NCBI GenBank assembly: GCA_012512295.1
Contig: JAAZDI010000175.1
Location: 1 to 13,988 of the forward strand
Source of the DNA: Syntrophomonadaceae bacterium
Lineage (GTDB): Bacteria; Bacillota; Ch66; Ch109
Length of the DNA: 13,988 bases
Direction: 5' to 3'
The position numbers and the translations under genes were made by a program. Numbering within the stretch: the stretch's first letter is position 1; each line of letters begins with the position of its first letter. Below are positions 6,814-13,959 of this stretch, piece after piece. The notes under the pieces were generated by a model, which made no database searches, had not been told where the DNA came from, and saw only the letters and a list, made by a program, of their open reading frames with translations.

Positions 6814-8370
6814 GTGATTAAAACGACCGCCGAAAAAATTGAACTATTTTATCAAAAAGAGTCTAGGGTTAACGCAATGGGCGGAGAAAAACAAATCGCC
6901 AAGCAACATGGCCTTGGAAAACTAACGGCCAGAGAAAGAGTTAATCTTTTATTTGATCCGGATACCTTTCAAGAAACTGACAAATTCGTAACCCATCAGT
7001 GTACTTACTTCAATATGGATAAAGTTGAGATCCCGGCTGATGGAGTAATTACTGGATACGGCAAGGTTAATGGTCGCTTAGTTTATGTTTTTGCGCAAGA
7101 CTTTACTTCTGTAGGCGGGACAATGGGATTGGCTCAGGCGGAAAAAATTTGCAAAATTATGGATATCGCTGCTAGCGTCGGTGCTCCGGTCGTGGGTTTA
7201 AACGACTCGGGAGGGGCGCGGATTCAAGAAGGGATTAATTCTTTAAGTGGCTACGGCAAGATGTTTCTGCGGAACATCCGTTATTCCGGCGTTATCCCAC
7301 AGATTACGGCGATAATGGGACCAACCGCCGGCGGTGCTGTCTATTCACCGGCGATGATGGACTTTATTTTTATGGTTAAAGGAACTGGTCAAATGTTCAT
7401 TACTGGACCAGAAGTAATTAAGGCAGCGATTGGTGAAATAATTTCTCCCGAAGAACTGGGGGGAGCAATTACGCATAATAAGATTTCCGGCAATGCCCAT
7501 TTTGTCTGCGATAATGATGTCGATTGTATTGACCAGATTAAAAAACTTCTATCCTATCTACCTTCCAACAATCAAGAAGCTCCCCCGGTCACCGAGTGCC
7601 ATGATCCAGCGAACCGCGTTGAGGATAAGCTAAATACGATTATACCGGACGCCGCTAACCGGGTCTACAATATGAAACAACTAATCAAAATGCTGGTGGA
7701 CAATGGCGAGTATTTTGAGGTACAGCCTTTATACTCCCCCAATCTGCTGACACTGTTTGCCCGTTTAAACGGACACGTTGTTGGAATAATTGCCAATCAA
7801 CCCATCCATCTGTCGGGCTGTTTGGATGTCAATGCTTCCGATAAAGGGGCCCGATTTATTCGTTTTTGTGATGCCTTTAACATCCCCCTCCTCACCTTTA
7901 CCGACACCCCGGGTTTTTTACCTGGCAAAAATCAAGAATTCACCGGCATTATTCGACATGGCGCGAAGATGCTTTTTGCTTATGGTGAGGCGACAGTTCC
8001 CAAAATAACCGTTATCATCCGTAAAGCCTATGGCGGAGCCTATATGGCCATGTGTGGCAAAGACTTGGCTGCTGATCAAGTTATCGCCTGGCCTACCGCC
8101 CAAATAGCGGTCATGGGTGCTCAGGGGGCAGCCAATATAATTTTTCGCAAAGAAATCGCTGCTTCTGCCGATCCAGAAGCATTGCGGCAGGAAAAAATAG
8201 AGGAATACGAAACCCTCTTCAATAACCCTTACATCGCGGCGAGCCGAGGTCTGGTTGATATAGTCTGTGAACCTAAACAAACTCGGCCAACCCTGATTAG
8301 AGTTCTAGATAGCTTACTAAAAAAGAAAGAAACTCTTCCTTGGAAGAAGCACTGCAATATTCCCTTGTAA
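6814..8370 (+). CDS. Carboxyltransferase subunit, methylmalonyl-CoA decarboxylase alpha / propionyl-CoA carboxylase beta family
   Basis: Transfers a carboxyl group between an acyl-CoA (methylmalonyl-CoA/propionyl-CoA type) and biotin carried on another subunit. At 518 aa it is full length for MmdA/PccB proteins. The N-terminal crotonase-fold half shows LTARERVNLLFDP, FAQDFTSVGGTMG (93-105), the CoA-site GLNDSGGARIQEG (128-140) and the oxyanion segment MGPTAGGAVYSPAMMDF (168-184). The C-terminal half shows DTPGFLPG (364-371), IIRHGAKMLFAYGEATVP, the second oxyanion segment RKAYGGAYMAMCGKDL (403-418), AVMGAQGAANIIFR and the usual NIPL end. Start is GTG with AAAGGGG upstream. No biotin carrier, membrane decarboxylase or biotin carboxylase lies beside it, so the partners must be elsewhere. 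MmdA, PccB or a transcarboxylase subunit cannot be separated from sequence alone. Confidence 0.92.
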   Translation: MIKTTAEKIELFYQKESRVNAMGGEKQIAKQHGLGKLTARERVNLLFDPDTFQETDKFVTHQCTYFNMDKVEIPADGVITGYGKVNGRLVYVFAQDFTSVGGTMGLAQAEKICKIMDIAASVGAPVVGLNDSGGARIQEGINSLSGYGKMFLRNIRYSGVIPQITAIMGPTAGGAVYSPAMMDFIFMVKGTGQMFITGPEVIKAAIGEIISPEELGGAITHNKISGNAHFVCDNDVDCIDQIKKLLSYLPSNNQEAPPVTECHDPANRVEDKLNTIIPDAANRVYNMKQLIKMLVDNGEYFEVQPLYSPNLLTLFARLNGHVVGIIANQPIHLSGCLDVNASDKGARFIRFCDAFNIPLLTFTDTPGFLPGKNQEFTGIIRHGAKMLFAYGEATVPKITVIIRKAYGGAYMAMCGKDLAADQVIAWPTAQIAVMGAQGAANIIFRKEIAASADPEALRQEKIEEYETLFNNPYIAASRGLVDIVCEPKQTRPTLIRVLDSLLKKKETLPWKKHCNIPL

Positions 8371-8379
8371 AGAACAAGC

Positions 8380-8420
8380 CAGCCCTTTCCTTGGATAACG
8401 GAAAGGGCTGATATTATTTT
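8380..8420 (+). terminator. Strong intrinsic terminator between convergent genes
   Basis: A perfect 11-bp stem CAGCCCTTTCC / GGAAAGGGCTG (8380-8390 with 8400-8410), 9-nt loop, then an AT-rich tail ending in TTTT, 9 nt after the carboxyltransferase stop. On the minus strand the same stem is followed by GCTTGTTCTTT, so it may also end the etf operon. Confidence 0.85.
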
Positions 8421-8538
8421 GGGCTTCGTCCATCAAGCCTAAATTCTAAATCAACTTAAGTTAGTCTAATTAGCAAGCTCGGGAAGTCGCTGGAAACTGA
8501 AACTACTGAAACGGGTAAGTTCTAAAACGCCTTAATAA

Positions 8539-9546
8539 TCACGCCCGACTCTTTAGTTCCTGAATCAGGGCCGGCACGATTTGCCGGTAATCTCCGACTA
8601 TACCGTAGTCTACCTGGTTAAAGATTGCTGCTTTAGGATCCTGATTTATCGCTACCAACGTACCTTTGCCTTTAATGCCAACCATATGCATCATATCGCC
8701 AGAAATCCCGATCCCAATATACAACTCTGGTCGAATCGTCTTACCGCTTTGGCCAATCATCAAATCGTGCTCAGCCCAGCCTTCATCAACGGCTGGACGA
8801 GTACACCCAACGACTGCCCCTAAAGCCTCGGCCAATTCCTCCACCAAAGCCCACCCCTCCGGGCCGCCAAGACCTGCTCCCCCGGCCACAACCCGGGCGG
8901 CAGCTTCCAATTTGGCTTCTTTCGGTGGTTTGCGCCTTACCTCACGCAGTTGAATAGCTGGTGTATCTTTTGGAATCGGTGCTTCAAACCTTACTATTTC
9001 TAGAGGTACCTCTCCGGTTGCCCCGGCTTTGATCTCAGTAGGTTCTCCGGTCTCCAGCATTCCTGGTTTTACCGTAGCCACTTGAGGACGGTGGTGGGGT
9101 GTTACAATAGTCGCGAAAATCGTGCCTCCCAGCCCGGGTACAATTTGCAGCAAATTCCCGTCTTGGTCCAATTTCAATTCACAGCAGTCGGCTGCACAAC
9201 CGGTCCCCAATCGGGCCGCTACGGCTGGTGCCAGATCTCGTCCTAGATAGGTAGCCCCAAATAGAATCATTTCTGGGCAACCAAACTTCTCAACCAGTCC
9301 AGTGATTACTTCTGTATAAATCAAGGGATGGTAATAAGTCAGCCCCTTGTGTTCGGTCAAATAAACTCGATTAACTCGCCAGTTGCTCAATGTAGAGACT
9401 AGATTCTCAACTTCATCGCCGCAGACAATAGCGATTAATTCTCCACCTAATTCATCAGCTAGGCTTCTGGCAGTCGTTAGCAATTCCCGGGTAACGCTGG
9501 TCCACTGACCTAGCTGGTGTTCAGCAAAAACCCACACTGCTTTCAT
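8539..9546 (-). CDS. etfA: Electron transfer flavoprotein alpha subunit
   Basis: With EtfB it forms the soluble FAD heterodimer that exchanges electrons with acyl-CoA dehydrogenases. The 335-aa protein has the N-terminal adenine-nucleotide-hydrolase-like domain and the C-terminal FAD domain: VVGCTRPAVDEGW (245-257, Arg250), IGQSGKTIRPELYIGIGISG (264-283, with Ser267 in the family's Ser/Thr position), MMHMVGI with the flavin-contacting His287, NQDPKAAIF and YGIVGDY. The usual Gln before this His is Met286 here. There is no N-terminal ferredoxin domain. Its ATG overlaps the etfB stop by 4 nt, which implies translational coupling. Gene order dehydrogenase-etfB-etfA is classic for butyrate-type anaerobes. 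Whether this ETF bifurcates electrons cannot be decided by eye. Confidence 0.95.
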   Translation of the reverse strand: MKAVWVFAEHQLGQWTSVTRELLTTARSLADELGGELIAIVCGDEVENLVSTLSNWRVNRVYLTEHKGLTYYHPLIYTEVITGLVEKFGCPEMILFGATYLGRDLAPAVAARLGTGCAADCCELKLDQDGNLLQIVPGLGGTIFATIVTPHHRPQVATVKPGMLETGEPTEIKAGATGEVPLEIVRFEAPIPKDTPAIQLREVRRKPPKEAKLEAAARVVAGGAGLGGPEGWALVEELAEALGAVVGCTRPAVDEGWAEHDLMIGQSGKTIRPELYIGIGISGDMMHMVGIKGKGTLVAINQDPKAAIFNQVDYGIVGDYRQIVPALIQELKSRA

Positions 9547-10355
9547 TGTCCCGCCCCCTTTTCGGTCAAGCCTAGTTTATCCAACAATTGAATTGCTACC
9601 TGTTGGGGGGAACCGGTCAGCAGTTCTACTTTTTTGGTTGATTCGTGGGTAAACAAATCCCGGGTCTGCGTTGGTGAACCATTTAAACCAATCCCGGCTA
9701 AATCGACCGGCAGATCGTCAGCAGTAAAGGTGATGACTTTTCTTTTCCGCGCGGCTAAAATTCCAAGCAAAGAAAGCCGGCGCGGCTGATTAACGGCAGA
9801 ATCTACCGTGATGAGCAAAGGTAGTTGAGCCAACAAATCTCGCTGTTCAGTTTCATCCTCTACCGTGACCAGCAGGTGGTTATCATCCTCTCGCTTCAGT
9901 TGACAAACCCGGGTTAGCCAGGGGATGCCTAATAAAACAGCCAGTTGAGGTCCTACCTGCGCTGTTCCGCCATCAAAACTTTCCGCTCCACAAATAATCA
10001 GGTCCCACTCGCCCATTTTTTTCAGGCCAGCAGCTAACACTCGGGCTGTGGCCAATGTGTCTCCACCGGCAAAGCGCAAATCCGACAGCAAAACAGCCTC
10101 ATCCGCCCCCATCGCTAAAGTTTCCGTCAGGGTCTGTTCAGCTGCCGGCGGGGCCATTGAAAATACCGTTACCTTTCCTTCCGCTTCCTCTTTCAATTTG
10201 ATACCGGCTTCTAGGGCATGTCGATCTAAAGGGTTAATCACCAGCGGAATACCCTTGCGCACCAAGGTCTTGGTTGCTGGGTCAATCTGTAACCGGTTGC
10301 TCTCTTTAGGATCTGGTACCGGTTTAACACACACAGCGATACGTAATGGACGCAA
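9543..10355 (-). CDS. etfB: Electron transfer flavoprotein beta subunit
   Basis: Partner of EtfA; it carries the AMP or second-flavin site and the contact loop for the dehydrogenase. In 270 aa one sees IAVCVKPVPDP (6-16), the recognition-loop region NPLDRHALEAGIKLKE (41-56), MGADEAVLLSD (82-92), FAGGDTLATARVLA (95-108) and GAESFDGGTAQVGPQLA (123-139). This last motif is of the D-G-x-TAQVGP type seen in clostridial ETFs that bind FAD or NADH there, rather than the DDxxNQT type of mitochondrial ETF. Start is TTG: GGGGGGTG lies about 5 nt upstream, and a nearby GTG is out of frame. It begins 16 nt after the dehydrogenase stop and overlaps etfA by 4 nt. Confidence 0.95.
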   Translation of the reverse strand: MRPLRIAVCVKPVPDPKESNRLQIDPATKTLVRKGIPLVINPLDRHALEAGIKLKEEAEGKVTVFSMAPPAAEQTLTETLAMGADEAVLLSDLRFAGGDTLATARVLAAGLKKMGEWDLIICGAESFDGGTAQVGPQLAVLLGIPWLTRVCQLKREDDNHLLVTVEDETEQRDLLAQLPLLITVDSAVNQPRRLSLLGILAARKRKVITFTADDLPVDLAGIGLNGSPTQTRDLFTHESTKKVELLTGSPQQVAIQLLDKLGLTEKGAGQ

Positions 10356-10371
10356 AAGTTCACCCCCCCTA

Positions 10372-11523
10372 TTATCCGTTTAAATGCATCCGAGCAACAG
10401 TTAACTTCATAATGTCACCCGTTCCGGCTGCGGCCCAGATCATTCTAGCGTCACGAAGATAACGTTCGACATGATATTCTTCAACTACGCCATAACCGCC
10501 CAGGATTTCAACCGCCAGGTCTGAAGCCTTGATCGCTGCATCCGTAGCGTATAATTTAGCCATGGCCACATAAGGGGCTAACTCTTTATCCGGCACATTT
10601 TGATCAGTCATCCAGGCGGCCCGGTAGACTAACAAACGGCTGGCTTCAAGGAGATAAGTCATTTCCGCGATCTTAAACTGAACGGCCTGGAGATGGGCGA
10701 TTGGTTTACCATACAAAACTCGTTCATTAGCAAACTTAACGGCAGCATCTAATGAAGCCTTAATGACGCCTAGGCCGACAGCGGCCATGCCCATTCGTCC
10801 CATTCGGCCGATGGAGGTCATAGCCACCGTAATCCCTTTTCCCTCACCTAAGATGATGTTACTGTGCGGCACTCGACAATTCTGGAAAATCAGATCACCA
10901 TTGTCCAGACCATGAAAACCAGCTTTACTCTCCATTCGGCCGGTCTTATAACCTTCCATCGACTTATCAACAAAAAAGGTGGTAAATTCTTTTTTCGGTT
11001 GATCTTTGGTAACAGCGGTTACCCAAGTACAATTTGCTGTTTTGTTGTTGCTGATAAAACACTTCCGGCCGTTAATTATCCAGTCATCTCCATCCCGAAC
11101 CGCAGTCGTAGTCATCCCGCCAGTAGGATCTGATCCACCGCTGGCTTCAGTAATCGCTCCGGTAGCAATATACTGACCCGCGGCCACGCCGGGCAGATAT
11201 TTGGCTTTCAATTCTGGCGAACCGAGACGAACTAACGGTAAGTAACCCAAACAGTGCACCTGAAAAGAAGTGCCAAGGGCTGCCGAAACCCGAGAAATTT
11301 CTTCTACTACCAGGATGGCGGCTAGAGTCCCCAAATTGCTTCCACCGTATTCCTCTGGCACAAGAATCCCTGTAAAACCAGCTTCCGCCATTATCGGATA
11401 AAAATCTTCGGGCAGTTCCTTGGTTTTTTCCATCTCTTCCACCCGAGGAGCAATCACTTCTTCGGCTACCTCGCGGGCTGCCTTTTTTAATAACTCCTGT
11501 TCCGCGGTGAATTCAAAATTCAT
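10372..11523 (-). CDS. Acyl-CoA dehydrogenase family protein lacking the usual catalytic glutamate
   Basis: An FAD acyl-CoA dehydrogenase, first gene of an operon with etfB and etfA, to which it would pass electrons. The 383 aa match the family's length and three-domain layout: N-terminal helices starting MNFEFTAEQELLKKAAREVA, the middle beta domain with ITEASGGSDPTGG (124-136) and WIINGRKCFISNN (148-160), and the C-terminal helices with LQAVQFKIAEM and ILGGYGVVEEYHVERYLRD (340-358). In butyryl-CoA type enzymes the next segment carries the proton-abstracting Glu in IYEGT. Here it is MIWAAAGTGDIM, which puts Ala at position 366. The alternative Glu position of isovaleryl-CoA type enzymes aligns with Gly242. 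The reaction may therefore be atypical or the gene may act as a reductase, as for CaiA. ATG follows AAGGAGG by 9 nt. I give no symbol because bcd would overstate it. Confidence 0.92.
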   Translation of the reverse strand: MNFEFTAEQELLKKAAREVAEEVIAPRVEEMEKTKELPEDFYPIMAEAGFTGILVPEEYGGSNLGTLAAILVVEEISRVSAALGTSFQVHCLGYLPLVRLGSPELKAKYLPGVAAGQYIATGAITEASGGSDPTGGMTTTAVRDGDDWIINGRKCFISNNKTANCTWVTAVTKDQPKKEFTTFFVDKSMEGYKTGRMESKAGFHGLDNGDLIFQNCRVPHSNIILGEGKGITVAMTSIGRMGRMGMAAVGLGVIKASLDAAVKFANERVLYGKPIAHLQAVQFKIAEMTYLLEASRLLVYRAAWMTDQNVPDKELAPYVAMAKLYATDAAIKASDLAVEILGGYGVVEEYHVERYLRDARMIWAAAGTGDIMKLTVARMHLNG

Positions 11524-11897
11524 ATAACACTGCCTCCTTAATTAACCTGAGTTGCTGCTTTTTTCGTCTCCTCTCTCCACGTTTTGTCTTCCCCGGAAGC
11601 ACCGCCAACTGGAAAAAGGGACAAACACTGCCACCGTTACCCTGATGCTAAGACACTATTGCCGTTTACCCTATCACTTTATAACCTTAAAGAAACGACC
11701 CGTTGCTCCCATCACCTCCGATACTTGTCTAAATCTTGTTAGACCTACAAAAAATGTTTGGGAAATATTTAGGCAACTCAAACAAGAGGCTCTCGATCGA
11801 TTTGTTTCAATTTTTTTATTTTCGCCATAAATCGTCAAATTCCTTCAGGAATAACATTGAAAAAGTTCGACGCATGTAAAAACTTCTGCTTTTATGA
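11524..11897 (-). other. Long leader region of the dehydrogenase-etf operon
   Basis: No gene is supported here. Reading toward the operon, there is a promoter-like TTGACG-N17-AAAAAT (11810-11838) directly beside the dyad ATTCCT-TC-AGGAAT (11839-11852), then GTCTAA-N6-TTAGAC (11727-11744). A near-perfect ribosome site GGAGGTGAT follows, opening a 12-codon ORF MGATGRFFKVIK (11674-11712) with very tight spacing. Two imperfect direct repeats lie at 11653-11672 and 11625-11643. An AGGG...CCCT hairpin with a following T-run (11613-11643) could be an attenuator. Each item alone is weak. Confidence 0.35.
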
Positions 11898-11922
11898 AAA
11901 ACAAAAGCGGGACCACCCCGCT
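11898..11922 (-). terminator. Intrinsic terminator after the aminotransferase gene
   Basis: The minus strand reads AGCGGG, 5-nt loop, CCCGCT, then TTTGTTTTT, about 47 nt past the stop. It separates the aminotransferase from the downstream dehydrogenase-etf operon. Confidence 0.85.
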
Positions 11923-11969
11923 ATTCATTAAATTAACAAAATTATAGAAATTTTAAAATGCGCTTACGT

Positions 11970-13184
11970 CTAATTATTTAACAAAGTTCGCCAGACTTGC
12001 TCAAAACGGTTTAACCCTTCTTCTATATTCTGCAGACTGGTTGCATAACTAAGACGCAGGTAATCGTTAACTCCAAAAGCAATCCCCGGTACCACGGCGA
12101 TCCGTCCATGACTCAACATGATCCGAGCGAGATCAGACGAATCTCGAATTTCTTCTCCTCGATAGCTATAGCCAAAGGCAGCGGAAATATTGGGAAAAAC
12201 ATAAAAGGCTCCACCTGGTTTACGGCAAGTTATCCCTGGAATAGCCGATAATCGTTCCAGGATATAATCCCGACGCTTTTTAAATTCAGCCACCATTTCT
12301 TTTACCGGGGTCTGAGAACCGCGAATTGCTTCTATGGACCCCCATTGCGCAAAAGAATTAGGATTAGAGGTCGCGTGGCTCTGCAAATCCGCCATGGCTT
12401 TAGCCACCGGGTCTGGTGCGGCCGCATACCCAATTCGCCACCCAGTCATTGAATACGACTTGGAAACTCCATTTATCACAATAGTCAATTCTTTAATCTC
12501 CGGGCCTAAAGAAGCTATACTTACGTGCTCCAATTCATCGTAGACCAATTTCTCATAGATTTCATCGGAAATAACTATTAGTTGATGTCTCACCAGGCAT
12601 TCAGCTAATGCCTGCAATTCGTCTCGGTTATAGACCGAGCCAGTCGGGTTGCTGGGACTATTTAGAATCAGCAGCTTGGTATTAGGGTTAATGACCGCTT
12701 CAAGTTCCGCCGGGGTTAGTTTAAAGTCATTTTCCTCACGAGTGATAACCACCCGCGGGATCCCACCGGCTAACTTAACCATTTCGGCGTAACTCACCCA
12801 ATAAGGAGCCGGTAAAACAACTTCATCTCCCGGATTAATCAAGACTTGAATGGCATTAAAAAGAGAATGTTTGGCACCATTAGAAACTACTATCTGACTA
12901 GTCTGGTAATCCAAACCATTCTCATTGCTTAATTTATCCTTAATCGCTTCTTTTAACTCATCTATCCCGGCTACTGGAGTATACTTCGTAAAACCCTTGG
13001 CCAGGGCTTGAGCAGCAGCTGATTTAATGTGCTCTGGAGTATCGAAATCCGGCTCTCCGACTCCAAAACTAATAATATGAATTCCTTCTTTGACCATCTT
13101 TTTCGCCTGGGCATCGATTGCCAGAGTTGGTGAAGCACTGATGCTCCGAGCGCGGTCTGCCAGGTTAATTGCCAATTCACCCAC
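11970..13184 (-). CDS. Class I aminotransferase, aspartate aminotransferase 1-beta type
   Basis: A PLP enzyme that moves the amino group between an amino acid, probably aspartate, and 2-oxoglutarate in the cytoplasm. The 404 aa match the thermophile/Bacillus-type AspAT subgroup: SPTLAIDAQAK (18-28), FGVGEPDFDTPEHIK (40-54), KYTPVAGIDELKEAI (67-81), NSPSNPTG (175-182, Asn179), VISDEIYEKL (204-213, Asp207 and Tyr210), the PLP lysine in GVSKSYSMTGWRIGY (Lys242) and the carboxylate-binding Arg377 in YLRLSYA. Start is taken as GTG with GAGGAAGGG just upstream; a TTG three codons further in is an alternative with longer spacing. Specificity within the subgroup (aspartate, alanine or aromatic substrates) cannot be read reliably. 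It has its own promoter candidate and terminator. Confidence 0.93.
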   Translation of the reverse strand: MGELAINLADRARSISASPTLAIDAQAKKMVKEGIHIISFGVGEPDFDTPEHIKSAAAQALAKGFTKYTPVAGIDELKEAIKDKLSNENGLDYQTSQIVVSNGAKHSLFNAIQVLINPGDEVVLPAPYWVSYAEMVKLAGGIPRVVITREENDFKLTPAELEAVINPNTKLLILNSPSNPTGSVYNRDELQALAECLVRHQLIVISDEIYEKLVYDELEHVSIASLGPEIKELTIVINGVSKSYSMTGWRIGYAAAPDPVAKAMADLQSHATSNPNSFAQWGSIEAIRGSQTPVKEMVAEFKKRRDYILERLSAIPGITCRKPGGAFYVFPNISAAFGYSYRGEEIRDSSDLARIMLSHGRIAVVPGIAFGVNDYLRLSYATSLQNIEEGLNRFEQVWRTLLNN

Positions 13185-13236
13185 TACCCTTCCTCATGAA
13201 TATACTACAGTACCATTTAAGGCTAACAGTTTTTTT

Positions 13237-13264
13237 ACTATATTATATATTCGACAGAGCCCAA
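13237..13264 (-). promoter_or_regulatory. Candidate promoter for the aminotransferase gene
   Basis: On the minus strand TTGGGC (13259-13264), a 16-nt spacer and TATAGT (13237-13242), giving a leader of about 46 nt. A TGTCGAA heptamer (13250-13256), the core of a Spo0A box, lies in the spacer, but a single heptamer is expected by chance in a window this size. Confidence 0.45.
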
Positions 13265-13347
13265 CTGGTTCCTACCTATTTCATCTTACACCACAAGTAT
13301 ACATGAATGTTCTAGATCTAATTTTCACAAGGGAGGGTTGAGTCAGC

Positions 13348-13800
13348 TTGATCTTTGAACCGAAAGACAAAAAAAGAAATCCCCCTTCCAAGTGGGGATT
13401 TAAACAAGTAATCAAAAACAATAAATTAAACTCGGATTCATTTTTGACTAGCCAAATACGCCTTTCACTAGGGGAGCTTCGTCTTTTTTTTACACGGATA
13501 CACGAACCCGCTAAACCACACGAAACAACCGTGGTAATTCCAAGAGCAGAAATCCGCTCTAGTCTAAGAATCGGAAAATATATAAACTATTCCAAAGAGA
13601 TGCTCTTAAACAGCATCACCCTAGTTGATTCTCCCCAGCGATCATCAACTAGCCAATCTTTTCCGGAAAGTGATTCTAATCATCATGATCCGGCGTATCA
13701 TGATCGAAATAAGACGATAAAGCCTGCCTCCGACCGGACTAGTAAACCCAATACATTAATAAATATTCATTATAAAACAAAAGCAAATCGCAGGGCTTGA
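13348..13800 (+). CDS. Hypothetical 150-aa basic protein, uncertain
   Basis: I do not recognise this protein. It starts with TTG; GGGAGG (13331-13336) is 11 nt upstream. The first 90 or so residues look protein-like, with WGFKQVIKNNKLNSDSFLTS and a mixed segment SQIRLSLGELRLFFTRIHEP. The last 60 are rich in Ser, Asn, Lys, His and Thr and look disordered. No signal peptide, membrane segment or known motif is visible. A frame open for 150 codons is longer than expected by chance in AT-rich DNA but does not prove coding. Against it, a minus-strand terminator (13364-13401) and several dyads lie inside the frame, so this stretch could instead encode an RNA on the opposite strand. Confidence 0.4.
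   Translation: MIFEPKDKKRNPPSKWGFKQVIKNNKLNSDSFLTSQIRLSLGELRLFFTRIHEPAKPHETTVVIPRAEIRSSLRIGKYINYSKEMLLNSITLVDSPQRSSTSQSFPESDSNHHDPAYHDRNKTIKPASDRTSKPNTLINIHYKTKANRRA
13364..13401 (-). terminator. Intrinsic terminator on the minus strand inside the hypothetical ORF
   Basis: Reading the minus strand: AAATCCCC, a 9-nt loop, GGGGATTT (13377-13384 with 13394-13401), then CTTTTTTTG. There is no T-run on the plus side. It implies a minus-strand transcript coming from the right, yet no minus-strand gene is visible out to the window edge. Confidence 0.7.
13599..13704. repeat. Cluster of four perfect dyads
   Basis: In 106 bp: GATGCT-N7-AGCATC (13599-13617), CTAGTTGAT-N14-ATCAACTAG (13621-13652), the palindrome TTTCCGGAAA (13660-13669) and ATCATGAT-N7-ATCATGAT (13682-13704). 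They would fold as consecutive hairpins in RNA from either strand, or could be protein-binding sites. Confidence 0.55.
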
Positions 13801-13806
13801 TTAATT

Positions 13807-13924
13807 GTTAACTTACCCCGGCCCGTAAGGCACAACCACCGCTGAAAAATCGCGGACAGATATCATCCTGAGCGTTCCGTGTTCTTTTTTTGTTAACTGC
13901 CCATGCCCGACCAGGCACAACCAC
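13807..13924. repeat. Two copies of a 33-nt motif, 85 nt apart
   Basis: Copies at 13807-13839 and 13892-13924 begin with GTTAACT and end with AGGCACAACCAC. The middle differs but keeps GCCCG and a small GCC/GGC hairpin. Without gaps 24 of 33 positions agree. On the minus strand both read GTGGTTGTGCCT...AGTTAAC. No further copy was found in the window, so this is not a CRISPR array on present evidence. Confidence 0.6.
13853..13890 (+). terminator. Possible terminator after the hypothetical ORF
   Basis: CGGACAG pairs with CTG and TCCG across a 5-nt bulge, followed after GTG by TTCTTTTTT. The bulge makes it a weak call. Confidence 0.25.
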
Positions 13925-13930
13925 GAATGA

Positions 13931-13959
13931 AAATTAAAGAAGCTATAAGGAATGGTCAA
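13931..13959 (-). promoter_or_regulatory. Candidate minus-strand promoter at the right edge
   Basis: TTGACC (13954-13959), a 17-nt spacer and TAATTT (13931-13936) on the minus strand. Transcription would start near 13924, which is the first base of the right-hand 33-nt motif read on that strand. The -10 is weak. Confidence 0.35.

Noticed and set aside
8539..10355. Firm call of an electron-bifurcating ETF
   Set aside because: The EtfB motif is of the clostridial type, but without an alignment to verified bifurcating and non-bifurcating ETFs the class cannot be assigned, and the partner dehydrogenase is atypical.
11552..11830. 92-codon plus-strand frame in the operon leader
   Set aside because: No ribosome site, low-complexity ends and no family resemblance; the opposite strand carries regulatory-looking elements.
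11898..11922. T-box-like GGGTGGTCCCGC string
   Set aside because: It forms the simple stem of a terminator directly after the aminotransferase; the canonical T-box sequence and specifier structure are absent.
13807..13924. CRISPR array or integron attC sites from the two 33-nt motifs
   Set aside because: Only two imperfect copies whose centres differ, no cas or integrase gene in view, and the ends do not match attC core rules.
13940..13952. AAGCTATAAGGAA shared with 5728-5740
   Set aside because: One 13-base match between AT-rich intergenic stretches is expected by chance a few times in a window of this size.
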